A DNA stretch of 64,000 nt. Origin: Pyrenula massariospora. Lineage: Eukaryota > Ascomycota > Eurotiomycetes > Pyrenulales > Pyrenulaceae. Shown in pieces: positions 1-11,206 of the stretch. Position 1 is the stretch's first letter. Each line of letters opens with the position of its first letter. The notes beneath the pieces were generated by a model that was given only the letters and a program-made list of their open reading frames with translations, did no database searches and was not told the origin of the DNA. The position numbers and the translations under genes are program-made. The DNA lies in contig JAGFMI010000021.1 of NCBI GenBank assembly GCA_021030905.1, forward strand, positions 1-64,000, read 5' to 3'.

Positions 1-26
1 GGGGGGGGGGGGGGGGGGGGGGGGGT

Positions 27-77
<51 letters not shown>
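1..77. repeat. Poly-G homopolymer at window edge
   Basis: The first 77 bases are all G except for a T at position 26. Fungal telomeres are built from TTAGGG-like units and this is not one. A homopolymer of this length at the extreme edge fits a sequencing or assembly artefact (poly-G tails of two-colour chemistry) better than biology, although a real G-tract next to a contig break cannot be excluded. Confidence 0.85.
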
Positions 78-78
<1 letters not shown>

Positions 79-1098
79 AGGTAACGTACACGGGCAGCGC
101 CGGTGAGGAAGCCGGTTAGGGCTTGAGAGGTTACCTGCCGAGAGAGAGGAGGCCGGGGGTTAGCTCGACGGATTGGATGTGCGTGCAGCTGGATTTTGGT
201 GGCGTGGGAAAAGGGGAGAGAAAATATGAGGATCCAGGAAAATTGGTAGTGCGCGATAGACGTACCTCGTTCGGGGGATTGATGTCTGCAGCGACTGACG
301 AGGGTGGAGGCATGGCGAGAGCACGGGAGCAGGGCGCGGAGCAGATCTGGGGATCATTGAGATTTTGGAGGTCCTCTCTCTCACCAGGCTTTCGGCTGGG
401 TCGTCGTTCCGGGTGCTCTGCCAAAGCTCGTTATCTTCACCCTACCTAGTCACATAAAATGGTAGACTCGGGGTGCGGGCTCGTTGGCTCACAACCTGAC
501 GATGCCTTCTATGAAAACGATCTTCAGCGGGTGCAATTAGCCTACTTTGGTGACGTGCATTCGGAGATAGGTTAATCTCCGCACAGCCTCGGTGAGAAAA
601 GGCTTAGGTAGAATTGTGGAAGCCATGTTATACCTTGAAGGACCAAAATTCTATACAAGACCCTTCTATCCGCTGGAGGGTCAAAATTTGGGCCAACATA
701 AGGACGGCTGTTCTTGAATCGAGAAAAGAGCTTAAAATTATGTCGCAAGTCTAATAACAAAGCTCTTAGAAGCGGTATAGAACAGACAATTTGTTTCTTC
801 GAATCTTTCACTGCAGCACAGTCCCAGGTCTATGATTTATCTACAAAAAAGCAGGTTACAAATTTCGTGGGGACTGAAGATACCCACAGAAATCACGAAC
901 GCCGGAGAGCGGGCCAGCCTGACCCAGCTCTCATGCTTAAATGCTTACGTTCCCCGTAGCCTCGCAGAATGTCCCCATACTTCTCGTCCATAGGCATCGC
1001 TAGCTTTGCCCAAATAACGAATATTATTAAAACCAAAATATGTCTGAAGAATCGAATATCGAATGGAAGGTATAAGCTTTCAATCACCCAGGGAATTG
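78..1098. other. Intergenic, no gene recognised
   Basis: Short open frames occur on both strands but none resembles a known protein or has a convincing spliced structure. The right part is the expected 3' UTR of the mannosyltransferase gene, which ends at 1099 on the minus strand. I see nothing else in it. Confidence 0.5.
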
Positions 1099-2270
1099 TC
1101 ATACATCCTCACGTTGGATCAATTCGTATGTAACTTTCGATTTGGCACTTGGTCGTCGCCAAAGTGGGAGTCTGAGTCGTTTGGTGCTTGACTGGTATTT
1201 GTGTGCGCTGAGGAGAAGGATTCGGCCGTAGACCCACCAGAGACATAAGCCTACGACGCCAGCGATCATGAAACCGAGAGCCGTGAGAAGCATCCAGTGA
1301 CCACCCATCTGCAGAAAGATTAGCTCGATATCTCAATCAAATATTAGGGGAGGGGATCGTACCCAGAAGATCAATCTGGCATCCTTGCCATGCCAGCTGC
1401 TTCCTCGATAATGCTTGAAAAAGCTCCATGCGTGCTTGTTGTACTCATCAGGCATGAGAATCCTGACCCGATCTGCTTCATCCGGCTCAAGTGCCATGTA
1501 CTCCTTCCAAATCACTGAGAGGAAAAGAGGGCCTGTCGAGTACATGATGGTGATATAAGGTAGAACCCACTGCTTATTGTAGGGCTGGAGAGATTCGATG
1601 ACACGCAGGAAGAATGGGTGCCGTGGCACAGCGCCCATGGCATCGTTCGAGATCCCAGTCGGTGCTGTTCGGCGAACCCATGCATTGTATGATAGCAGAG
1701 GGTCCAGGCGGCGTCTACAGCCCTGTTGCATGGGCTTAGATCATGTACACTGCTCCAAGTTCAAGTGAAACTTACATCATCAAGGTCGATATAGACACCG
1801 CCATAATGGGCCAGGATGAAATACCGGATGGCGTCAGCACGCTGGATAGGCCACCGGTAGTTGTCGAAGGTGTCTAGGAACCATGGGTACTCTGTTGCAA
1901 TAAAATCGCGCGATTTCTCGTCCGTCCAAAGCTACCAGACTTTGTCAGAAGAAAAGGACACGAAGAGCGCAACAATCGAGCCACAATATACCTTGTATTC
2001 GTAATCCGAGTGCAGCTCGATACAGCTCTGTTGGGCCTCCTTCCAATGACCTGGTATTGAGTCATTTTTATATGTCTGATGTATAATCTTGGGAATGAGT
2101 TGCGGCCGAGTGTCGATCACTGGCGAGTTCGGAGCAGGGAGCTCGGCCCTATGGATAGCATCTGCAGAGGCATCTTCGACGAGCAAGGTGAGGAGGGTGA
2201 AAACGCTCCGAACGAGGAAAACAATGATGAGGAGATTGATTAAGAGGAATACGACAAGGCCTCGTCTCAT
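1099..2270 (-). CDS. SUR1: Inositolphosphorylceramide mannosyltransferase catalytic subunit (SUR1/CSH1 family)
   Basis: Four exons on the minus strand: 2270-1992, 1931-1776, 1722-1363 and 1308-1099, all joined in phase 0 with GT-AG introns, give 334 residues. An N-terminal membrane anchor (about residues 5-27) is followed by the GT32 signature IPKIIHQTYKN. The sugar-nucleotide-binding DxD motif DLDD is at residues 142-145, just after HYGGVYI. The last exon carries a second hydrophobic segment followed by a basic tail. In yeast, Sur1/Csg1 and Csh1 pair with Csg2 in the Golgi and transfer mannose from GDP-mannose to inositolphosphorylceramide. Length and domain order fit fungal homologues. OCH1-type GT32 enzymes are related, but the C-terminal membrane segment favours SUR1. 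Confidence 0.9.
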
Positions 2271-4223
2271 GATGAGTGTGATCTGCTTCTTCGCGCGGAC
2301 CCTTTGGTAGCCCTAAGGGAGGAAGGAGGGTTTTGAAATATAGGTTGGTGAGGTGGCTGAGCAAATTAAATTCCGTATCTTCGACTTTGTACCAAGGAAC
2401 CCGTAAGTCGGTAGAATCTTTGGGGCATGTTTTTAATTTCCGGAAGCCATTTTCACGTCTCAATTGGTCCTATTCGAGACCCGTAACAAGAGGGGAGGCA
2501 GTGGTCCAGTGGATATGGCTTCTAGGCGAAGGATTTGCCTGGAATAAAAGATAGACAGGCGGCTGGGAAGAATGAAGAGAGACCAACGGGCAATAGGCAA
2601 AAGAGCGGCAGAAAAGAAGGCGTGGGGAGGAGAAGCGAAATAAATGGTCAAGGTGTAGCGAGAGAGCGAAAGCGAGCAGGAAAAGTTGGATGCGTGGTGT
2701 TGAAGGGGAAAGGGAGGCAGAGGAGAGCTTTCGGGGGCCAGGGGTGGCTTGGTGTGTGGTCTGGGCACGGACGAGCAAGTGAGAAGCAGTTTCGAGGTTT
2801 AGCAACGCGAGCAGCCGCCAGTTAGGCTCGGGCTCTGGCACTGCCCGCTCCCCACCCCGTCACTACCCCCGATCATGGTTAGGCCACACCACGCAAACTG
2901 TCTGGGGGCGCTGACTGAATATCTTTCCTCAGAATGGCCTACAGCTGACTGCCCAGTCATTTCCAAGCTCCGAAGACGAGGACGCGGCGCCTGTTCCACA
3001 GCGCTGAAGGATGGGATTCGTTTCGAACACGATGATCTACGCAACACCCGTAACACCGTGCATTGCAGCTCCGCAACCAGCCAATGCTCTGTCGAAGGAG
3101 GTGGTGTCTTATCCTCCTTCACCACCACCATCATCATGGCCCCGCCGTGAACCTGCATTCTCGCGACTTGGGCCCCAAAACGCCGGCAACAGGGCTTGGT
3201 CAGATCCTACGGGGCTGACAATTGGATACCTGCATGTTTGCACTGCCATCCCGTTGATGCCGTCGTCGTCGTAATGCTCAACGTTGCGTCCTTCCCCCTG
3301 AGCTTATCCTATCTGTCATTCAACGTGATTCCGTTTGTCGTGAAGAACAGATGTGGAGGCATATCAGTCCATCGGCTATGCTCTCCTGTCACGCCTACTC
3401 GCGGCCGCGCCAGCCGTCTAGATAGATAGCGGCTTGGGAACAGCACCGGCAAGAGTAGTCCTCGCCGGTGCCTTTGATCATGCGACGCATTCTAGAAAGA
3501 TTTGTCTTGCGCTAGCCTTGACGTCGTCATCACGTTTATCTTTTTGATAACTTGATAGGACTGGCGAGAACTCGCCCGGTGCAAATCTAAAGCTGCACCA
3601 CGACATCGTCTTCCCTTGGCTATCTCATTGACCCGGCTTCACTGTTTCTGGACCTCTATCATTGGTAGAGAAATGCTGCGCATGTGATTACCCTTTTTGG
3701 CACTCTTTGTTCGGTAAGAGTGAAGACACCGGCGTAGGGGCATCTCCTCTTTCCCACGAGAGCTGTCAATCTGCACCCCATGACCATCCAGATAGAATTG
3801 TGAGATGCAACACCAGACGTATACAGGCACTAGCAGGCAATGCCTACGGCTGAGCCTTCGTAGTTGGCCAAGTCTGGCAGGCAGCGTTAGAGTACAAGAC
3901 CCAAAGCATGGCTACATGGTCAATTGCGAGAATAGAAGCACACACCTTTGTACATTCTATACCAACAAGGACTGTCATGAAGTGGCAGATAACCTATAAC
4001 GCTATTCAATGCAGTTCACGGAGCCAAGTGATCCGACAAAACCTGTTCACAACGCCTCGAGAGCCGAATTCAATAATAACAATCCGTGCCTCGCCGTTCC
4101 TGAAACCCCTTGAAAATGCAATCATAGAGATCTCCTTTCATTAAAAATGGCACCCACCTATCCCCCTTCCATGCAGGCCCTACATATTCGTAGTTTATCC
4201 CTCGTTCACTTCCAACTATGTCG
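2271..4223. other. Intergenic region upstream of SUR1-like gene
   Basis: Nearly 2 kb with no recognised gene. 2460-2840 is strongly purine-rich on the plus strand (pyrimidine-rich on the coding side), as expected of a promoter and 5' leader for the minus-strand SUR1-like gene. The open frames here show low-complexity composition and no family match. The right end is the 3' flank of the LRR gene. Confidence 0.5.
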
Positions 4224-7200
4224 TCATGCTTCTGAGATAGCCAATTCAAGAGGACTGGTAATTTCGGGCGTGTTACCCTTCTCATCGATCGTCTCAATAC
4301 CAAGTCCAATTTCTTTCTCCGTAGTCGGCGTTCGGTCGAGACGCACCCTTTCCAACATACTCGTCACAAGGTCGTTACCAACCGCGGGCGCCTGGCCCGC
4401 GTGGCTCATACTCGACGGTCGAGTGCTACTGCCATCGCTAAAGTCGTCGATAGGTAGTCCATGAACCAGATGGTAGTTGCGCGTCAGATATTGCTGTAGT
4501 CGAGACACTTGAGCGTCCCATTTCTCGTTAAGCGCATCAAGTCCTGCTTGAATGTCTTGAGACGTGAAACTTGGAGACAGGCGCCGTGGATCACCCTCAC
4601 TAGGCGTCAAAGCTCGACCTCCTTTGAACCCCTTCGCAGCAGTGATGGTGCGACGGAGCGTTGTCCCGGTCACTGAAGGCGCCACGGGTTCGGAGGATCT
4701 ATTGTTGGACTCAATTTCGCGCCGCATCTTCTCCAACGACGCTTCCCGGTCACGTTGCAGTGTCGGCATGTAGAGTACGGTCCGATTGTGCCGGATGGCA
4801 TTCACTAGGACCGAAAAGCTTTGGAGATTGATGTTGTTATTCTCACAGTGTACCTCAACCAGGCTGTCGTTCGCCTCCAACACTTCTGCCAATGTGTTCG
4901 CGCCCTGCAAGCCTAGATTCTGATGTTCGATCTTAAGCACCTTCAGGGTCCTGTTGTTTTTCAAGCCGGTCAAAGCGAGATTAAGACCAATGCCAAATCG
5001 TGTTACGTCCAGATGAGCGTGCTCGCCGCTGATATCGAGCTCTTCTAGCACATCGTTCTCAGCAAACATTCGTTTCAGGTCCTCGCAAGTCTCAGAGCTG
5101 GCATTATACGGCAAAGAAGCCTTTGAAATGTCCAGCGCCTTAAGCGTCTTATTTCTAGTAAGAGCCTGAATTAGATCTCTAAAGTGTCTTTCCTTTTCAA
5201 ATTCGATCATCCTCATTGTCAGACGCGTTGGCGTCATATCCTTACCGATCCCGTCAAAAAGGGCGCCGTAGCCATTTGACAGTCTATTTTCACTTGCAGA
5301 AATGTGCATGGTTCGAGGGCCTTGTCCCTCCCGAGTCATAGATTGCAAGAAAATGGCAAGGTCTTTGCCTGAAAGACCGCACTGATCGACCTGTAGCTCA
5401 CGTAGCGTGTCCGATCTTTGACTTGCAAGATATGCCGATATTGAATCGACTGTTTTCTCATTCATCGGTGTATGGCTCAACACTAGTTCTTCCAGCCTCC
5501 ACGCGAGTAGAGTCTCAGGCGCGATCAGAGGCTCGGGGCCCGTGGTTCTCTGGACTCTCGCTAGGTTGATCTTGCGGATGTGTCCGAAATATCCGATCTG
5601 TCGCTGAAATAGCTCTGGACTTATCCGGCCTTGTGCTCCTGAAATATCGATTACCTCTAGGGTGCTTTCTTGAGTGGCCAGAGTGGAGAGCAACACGTCA
5701 ACATCGTGTACAGAGAGGTCACAATTGCTAAGTTCGATAGCTCGGAGATGGCAGGCTCTTTCAGCGGCCGCATCGACGAGGTGGTCAATGTCATCTTCTC
5801 CAAGTTTTATGCCATTAAGAACAAGCCAGTCCACATTCGTCAGAGATCTTTTGCAAAGTGGTGATAGTGCCTCGGGAATACCGCAGCCTTTGCTACCAGA
5901 TTCCTCTGAGATTCCGGGTGCGCGGCTTAAACAAAATGAGAAATCTAGCCTTCTCAGTCTTTTGCTCTTAATTGCAAGAGCTCGCACTTCTTGTGACAAT
6001 GCACACAAGGAATCATGGCCTTGGATATTTACAGACATTCCCGAGCGAGTTAGCATGCTGTCTATGTCCACGCCATAGGGATCATAGAGATTCTGTAGAA
6101 CATCAAGATGGATTCCGGCAAAGGAAATAGTTGAAAAGGATTCATTATACCTAAGGGCCCGGAAAACAGCAAGGAGCTCAAGCGCTGTATATTCCAGCCG
6201 AAGAGGGCTCGCGGGTGAGAGGAGCCTAAAAGCGGGAGCATCCTCACACTCATAATCAATTGTGTAACGAATGATTGATGTATCTGCACTATAACCGGCG
6301 CAATATGCGACGAGCGTCCGATCAAAGCATCCATGATCTTCATCAGTATCCACAGATGGAAAGGCGTTGTCGTCCACTGGCGAGGGAAGATTGAAAAAGA
6401 TAGGCTGCTGAAGCCACTCAGGCCGCAAGTATTCGACGGCTGCTCGAATTCGCAAAGCAATTTCGGTCGCTTGGCACGAGGCAAGATGCACCGCGTGTGG
6501 CTTCTGCATTGGGGACCGAAAAATTACCTGGAAGGCGTCGTCACCGCCCTGCATGGAGAATGCGGACAGGGTTGTGATTCCAAATGACAGTGGAGCTTCC
6601 AACTCATTGAGAGCAGTCGATGAGCGTGATGTGCCCTTAGACAACGGTACCAAGTGGATTTTGTTCAATCCAACAGCCAAGTATGAAATCGTAGAGGCAA
6701 GCTTGGAAAGGTCATCTGAGGAAGAGCGACCGGTTGCCTTATTGGACGCTCGTTGGACCACTTTGAAGACGTGAAAATGATTTGGATCATAATCACGATC
6801 GTGCTCGAGCGTTCGGGCAATGTATTCAAGAGTGCCTTGCTTGAAGCGGAAACCACCAGAGAGCCGCGCTGCGCTAGCAGCGTTGCGAATGGCGTCAAGC
6901 CAGACATCACAGTCCTTTGGATCGTTGAGCTGCATGTGCATCGAAGAACCGCGGCCCCCGCTTTCGTCAAGATGGGAGACTTCAATGGAGAAATAGGGGC
7001 GTCCATCATCTAGCTTATAGACGGCAATGACCTGATCCAGAGCAATTCCTGATGTAATGTCATTGTATGCCGACATCTGCATGTCTTGGAATGAGCTGAT
7101 AGACGCCACAGACTGGCGAGATGTATGACTGCGGCCAATCGGGGGCGGAATCGCAGGGTACATCTCTGAAGCTTTGCTTTGATTCCTGAATCGAATGAGA

Positions 7201-7679
7201 TACGCATTTGTGAGCACCAAGTACTGTGTGCGTTTCCGGAACATCCCACCAGAGGTCTGAACTTCTCCATGATAAATGACTGTGTCTCCAAAGAGACGTC
7301 TTGAGCTGCTCGGCGTAGAAATCTCTTCGTCGTCGATGGAGGAAGCTTTGGAATAAGTTCTGCTTAATTTTTCTTCGTCTTCCAAAGACTTCATAGAACG
7401 TATCGATCCAAATACAGACGAGCGACTACCCTTTTGTAAGGTCCGAGGCCGTATTCTCGGGCTGTCCGTTCGCTCAAGGCTTTCCAAGTCAGGCGACTCA
7501 ATTGGGCTGGCGGGACTCGTCGGTGTGGAAAAATTAGAAAGAATGGACGTGTGTCTGCTCTTCCTCTTTCTCATAGCCAGAGACTCTTCCGAGGATGGGT
7601 CATTGTTTTGGCCTGGGCTCAAGGGCGGTAGTGTAGGTCTGAAGATGTTTAAGCTCTTTCGGCGACGTCTTTCGGACAT
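4224..7679 (-). CDS. PH-domain and leucine-rich-repeat protein
   Basis: One uninterrupted frame of 1151 residues. The N-terminus (about 1-125) is basic and Ser/Pro-rich. A PH-like domain follows at about 130-275, starting near DTVIYHGEV and ending with a conserved-looking Trp in the final helix (VWLDAIRNA). The middle, about 500-960, holds ribonuclease-inhibitor-type LRRs, for example units around LRAIELSNCDLS, LEVIDISGAQ and LKALDISKASL. The tail has a short Arg/Glu-rich helix and a disordered Ser/Pro stretch. The PH plus RNI-type LRR order recalls CARMIL-like proteins, but no capping-protein-binding motif was identified. Filamentous fungi carry such LRR proteins, largely uncharacterised. 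A role at the membrane or cortex is only an inference from the PH domain. Confidence 0.85.
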   Translation of the reverse strand: MSERRRRKSLNIFRPTLPPLSPGQNNDPSSEESLAMRKRKSRHTSILSNFSTPTSPASPIESPDLESLERTDSPRIRPRTLQKGSRSSVFGSIRSMKSLEDEEKLSRTYSKASSIDDEEISTPSSSRRLFGDTVIYHGEVQTSGGMFRKRTQYLVLTNAYLIRFRNQSKASEMYPAIPPPIGRSHTSRQSVASISSFQDMQMSAYNDITSGIALDQVIAVYKLDDGRPYFSIEVSHLDESGGRGSSMHMQLNDPKDCDVWLDAIRNAASAARLSGGFRFKQGTLEYIARTLEHDRDYDPNHFHVFKVVQRASNKATGRSSSDDLSKLASTISYLAVGLNKIHLVPLSKGTSRSSTALNELEAPLSFGITTLSAFSMQGGDDAFQVIFRSPMQKPHAVHLASCQATEIALRIRAAVEYLRPEWLQQPIFFNLPSPVDDNAFPSVDTDEDHGCFDRTLVAYCAGYSADTSIIRYTIDYECEDAPAFRLLSPASPLRLEYTALELLAVFRALRYNESFSTISFAGIHLDVLQNLYDPYGVDIDSMLTRSGMSVNIQGHDSLCALSQEVRALAIKSKRLRRLDFSFCLSRAPGISEESGSKGCGIPEALSPLCKRSLTNVDWLVLNGIKLGEDDIDHLVDAAAERACHLRAIELSNCDLSVHDVDVLLSTLATQESTLEVIDISGAQGRISPELFQRQIGYFGHIRKINLARVQRTTGPEPLIAPETLLAWRLEELVLSHTPMNEKTVDSISAYLASQRSDTLRELQVDQCGLSGKDLAIFLQSMTREGQGPRTMHISASENRLSNGYGALFDGIGKDMTPTRLTMRMIEFEKERHFRDLIQALTRNKTLKALDISKASLPYNASSETCEDLKRMFAENDVLEELDISGEHAHLDVTRFGIGLNLALTGLKNNRTLKVLKIEHQNLGLQGANTLAEVLEANDSLVEVHCENNNINLQSFSVLVNAIRHNRTVLYMPTLQRDREASLEKMRREIESNNRSSEPVAPSVTGTTLRRTITAAKGFKGGRALTPSEGDPRRLSPSFTSQDIQAGLDALNEKWDAQVSRLQQYLTRNYHLVHGLPIDDFSDGSSTRPSSMSHAGQAPAVGNDLVTSMLERVRLDRTPTTEKEIGLGIETIDEKGNTPEITSPLELAISEA

Positions 7680-8548
7680 TGTCGACTGTGCAGGAGCACT
7701 ACCCGCAACAGGAATACAACCTGGTCTCTCGACGTAGGATTTATGGCCGCTAAGGTCTTTTCATGGCGGACGAAAAGCCGTTGCTCCTTCGCAGGAGACT
7801 GCACATTGGTGCTCCTTGGAGCGCAGTAGGTTCTAGGACTTAAATCATCAGCTTGCTAGGATTCAGCATTCGGATGGTCTCGCATATTTTGGAGGTTAGC
7901 ATGCTAGGGACAGGATGTAGAGCGTCAAGCTTCTAAGAATTGGGTGCGGTATTTAGTTATCCACACTTGCGTCTTGCGTCATTGTTTAGTGGCGGCACCC
8001 GAGTTCGAAGATAACTAGTATAAGTTGACGCGCTCAATCAAAGACCTGTTGCTGAGGTTCAAAATTCTACTTACTTTAGAGGTAGTCTGAGCGTACAACG
8101 TGAAGGAGCGGAGGAGGACTCCGAACTCGCCTCGCCGCTGCTGCAGGACAGGAGGCAGTGTGCGGCAGAGACAAGCTCCAGCGGCAAGCGTAGATTTGTC
8201 GATAGATAAGCTTTCCCCGCCACGCCTATCTACCTACCTGGTAGGTATAAGTAGATACTTTCACGTCCCTTGAAGAACGAAAATATAATGCGCATCTATT
8301 AAATGTGACGCAACTTTTCAAGCATCGCGCATGCCATTTCGAGAAGCTCGGCCGAGCTCGGTAGTTCGAGCCAATGTTAAAACTACAGATTCTCCACGAG
8401 TACGGCATAACTATCCTTTATATTATACATCTGTAGATCGAAGATGGACGGGTTGGACAGAAAATATTTTATTCAAGCGCAGATACCATTGTCCCAACAT
8501 TCAATCATGGATTCTGTCTGTTCCATTTGTGAATATTCTCTACTAACT
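7680..8548. promoter_or_regulatory. Upstream region of the PH-LRR gene
   Basis: This interval lies between the start of the LRR gene and the stop of PET127, both on the minus strand. It should hold the LRR promoter and the PET127 3' flank. A near-perfect palindrome built on TACCTACC / GGTAGGTA lies at 8231-8247. No coding region was recognised. Confidence 0.5.
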
Positions 8549-11206
8549 CTATCCTAAATCCTGCTTATCATACAGGAAAACTGGCCGCTGAGCGGATGCC
8601 TGATCATTCTGCCGTTGAAGCCACTCCCGACCTGCTCTACTCATACTCCTGAGTCTCTTCGCGTAGCTCGTCAAATACTGATTTTCTCGGCTATCGGGAT
8701 CAAGCAACATCTTCCTCCGCTTGAGACAACGCTCATAGGCGGCACTGGATTTGTCGCTACCCAGTTCCTTCACATTGTAATCGACAGTCCATTTATCAAA
8801 AGGTCCCAAATTTTGGGGACGGGCAACCTTGTCTCCGTTGACCTTGTTTTCCACAGTGATCAGAAACGCAAGCAATTCTCGAGGTGGGGCCTCCATCGTG
8901 TTTCCATTTTCAATTGCCACATTATCCTTTGTGTCGTGTTGGGGTACCGTTCGAGTCAAGTCATCCACGCTTGCAAGCACATCACTCGACAGCCCAGGAT
9001 CTTCTAGAGCACTGTGCTCAGACTTCACGTCGACTGGATCGCGCTTCCGCAGCTCGCTCATGAAGTTTTCCCACGCGTGTGCCTTTTGCGCGTCCATCTC
9101 CTCGATTTTCTGATCATCGATAGGCTCCGCAAATACATACATGAAAGGCAGAATCTTGGACTCTCGAGTTTCAAAGTGAAGTCGGATCGAACGTCCGGGG
9201 AACCTCTGCGTAACTCGATTGAGGACATCATTCCAGATTCCCAGACTAAGTTTAAATTCTTGGTCGCCAAGTGTCGTGTCAGCTTGCCCATGGATTGCAG
9301 AGTCTAGTTCAGGCAAGCCGATATACTGGAAACCGAAGATGCTTTCCACATTGTGATAAGCAACAAAGATCCCATCCATGCGGCCAATGCGCACTTGCAA
9401 CGAATATTTTAGGAAGGCGGACCGCATCATATCAAAGAACTCTCGCTCGTAGGACTCAAACTCACCAAAGCGGTCCTTGATCTGATATCCTACCCCTTCT
9501 TGATAGTTCAGAGCATCCATCCGGATCGAAATGACCGCTCTGGTCTTCAAATCGAAGACACCCGTACCAGGCAGGCGTGAGTCCTTCGCATCGAGTTGAG
9601 CACGCATCAGGAAGTCACCAAGCTCAGCATAATGGTATGATTCACGGGAAGATTTTCCAACAACGGAGGTCTCTGGCTCATCTCGCCGACGGTACTGCTC
9701 ATATACTTCTTTACTCGAAGTGAGAAATTTTTCAAGAGACCTCCCTAGGCTCGAAAGGACGGTCTGCTTGTCAAATTCCTTGTCTGCATCAATGGCGTAG
9801 ACCCCATCTTTGTAACGTAATATGATAGCAGCTGGTGCCTTCGAGATTTGAGTCACTTGGGTAAGGGATTCGGGGAAACCGCGAGACATCATTGAAGTGG
9901 TAATGTCACGCCAGTGTGAGAGGAGAAAGTGGAATTGGGATAGGACAGATGTCATACTAGAAGACGATCCTAGGTATTTTCTGCCTCGACCCTTCGCGAG
10001 CTGTATCAATATGTCATCGCGCGAGGAGGTGATATATTCACTCAGAGCACTAAAGTCGAATTCAGTGACGGGCATTATTGACTTGAGATAAGGGTCGAAA
10101 TTATAGACTCTCGATCGGGGATCTTGAAGCTGATATATCCCTGGATTGAATAATACTCTTTGCAGATCATGTGCTAAACTCGGAATGGGCGGCTGGTCGG
10201 ATTCCAGCGGTCGTAGTGTCAAAGTACTAGGCTCGAGTGATGTTGCTGTCGAATCAACTTGATTGCGCTGCCGTGTACTACTTGTTGATTTGCTTTGATC
10301 CTTTCGCTTCTGTCGTTTACTTTTTTCTTCGATGACTTCACTTGATCCGTTGCCCTGTGGATGATCTTTTGGGAGGCGCGCAATCTTGGATTCATAATGC
10401 TTCACGATGATTTCTGACACTCTTTGAAACGCGTGCTTCTCCACTAGATCAAAGATGAGAGCTTTTGTTCTAGAGTCACGGAATTGATGGACAGGCATAT
10501 CGCGTCTCAGGATGGACAGATCTGCAAGAACTTGACCCGTTTTTCTGTCGCCCCATGCCTCAAGCAGTCCTTCAAGCATCGCAACCTTGAGCGTATTTCT
10601 ACCCTGCCATTTAAGAAGACCATTTTGCTGACAGTCTCTCACAAAATCCTTGAAGGATATGCTAGCGTATTTTGGGTTGGATTTGTATGTTTGTCGTATG
10701 CTAGCACTATCAAATTTATCGCGAACTATGGCGAAAAGCTTTAATGACCGTGTGTGAGGAAGCTTACTCCGATCACCGTCACCTTCGATCGATGAAGTGG
10801 CGACGCCATTCTTGTAAGAGACTAGTTTCTTGTTATCGGGATCGATTTGTAAGGCATTTTCTTGCGGCCTCTCGGTTCTTGCTGTTTTCCTGCAGTCCAC
10901 TGGTTGGCTTGCCGCGTCTTCCACTTCTTGAGCTTCTGGTGCAGCATAAGCTATTGCTTTAGATTGTGGTGAGCGTCCAAGCAATCTTTGAGCAGCACTA
11001 GAGGAGATACCATGGCGTCGCTGTACGAACCCATGATCGAAAGTCGGCGGCGGTGATTTATCGCATTGAGAAGTTTCTGTAGTAGCGGCAGTGAGAAGAC
11101 GTCGTGGGATTCCCAATCTTTTGGATCGAATAAATAAGGCTCTGTAACGCTCTACGCGACAGGAGAGGCAAACAAAGGCCGTGGCGGAGCGGCCCGATGT
11201 TTTCAT
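8549..11206 (-). CDS. PET127: Pet127-like mitochondrial RNA-metabolism protein
   Basis: A single exon of about 885 residues. The frame runs on to 11266 but the codon there is GTG; the first ATG is at 11206 and begins an Arg/Ser/Thr-rich, acid-poor presequence (MKTSGRSATAF, then CLSCR and RRLLTA), as expected for mitochondrial import. The core carries stretches typical of Pet127, including HDLQRVLFNPGIYQLQDPRS and YNFDPYLKSIMPVTEFDFS. A C-terminal block ends in NVKELGSDKSSAAYERC. In yeast Pet127 is a membrane-associated mitochondrial protein needed for mRNA 5' processing and turnover; sequence analyses place it in the PD-(D/E)xK fold. A long Lys/Arg/Ser-rich insert lies at roughly 300-350. Recognition is firm; the catalytic status is not something I can judge. 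Confidence 0.9.
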   Translation of the reverse strand: MKTSGRSATAFVCLSCRVERYRALFIRSKRLGIPRRLLTAATTETSQCDKSPPPTFDHGFVQRRHGISSSAAQRLLGRSPQSKAIAYAAPEAQEVEDAASQPVDCRKTARTERPQENALQIDPDNKKLVSYKNGVATSSIEGDGDRSKLPHTRSLKLFAIVRDKFDSASIRQTYKSNPKYASISFKDFVRDCQQNGLLKWQGRNTLKVAMLEGLLEAWGDRKTGQVLADLSILRRDMPVHQFRDSRTKALIFDLVEKHAFQRVSEIIVKHYESKIARLPKDHPQGNGSSEVIEEKSKRQKRKDQSKSTSSTRQRNQVDSTATSLEPSTLTLRPLESDQPPIPSLAHDLQRVLFNPGIYQLQDPRSRVYNFDPYLKSIMPVTEFDFSALSEYITSSRDDILIQLAKGRGRKYLGSSSSMTSVLSQFHFLLSHWRDITTSMMSRGFPESLTQVTQISKAPAAIILRYKDGVYAIDADKEFDKQTVLSSLGRSLEKFLTSSKEVYEQYRRRDEPETSVVGKSSRESYHYAELGDFLMRAQLDAKDSRLPGTGVFDLKTRAVISIRMDALNYQEGVGYQIKDRFGEFESYEREFFDMMRSAFLKYSLQVRIGRMDGIFVAYHNVESIFGFQYIGLPELDSAIHGQADTTLGDQEFKLSLGIWNDVLNRVTQRFPGRSIRLHFETRESKILPFMYVFAEPIDDQKIEEMDAQKAHAWENFMSELRKRDPVDVKSEHSALEDPGLSSDVLASVDDLTRTVPQHDTKDNVAIENGNTMEAPPRELLAFLITVENKVNGDKVARPQNLGPFDKWTVDYNVKELGSDKSSAAYERCLKRRKMLLDPDSRENQYLTSYAKRLRSMSRAGREWLQRQNDQASAQRPVFLYDKQDLG

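Noticed and set aside
1-77. Telomere-like terminal repeat
   Set aside because: It is a G homopolymer, not repeated TTAGGG-like units.
2470-2841. Minus-strand open frame upstream of the SUR1-like gene
   Set aside because: Ser/Leu/Pro-rich product of a pyrimidine-rich 5' leader, with no conserved motif.
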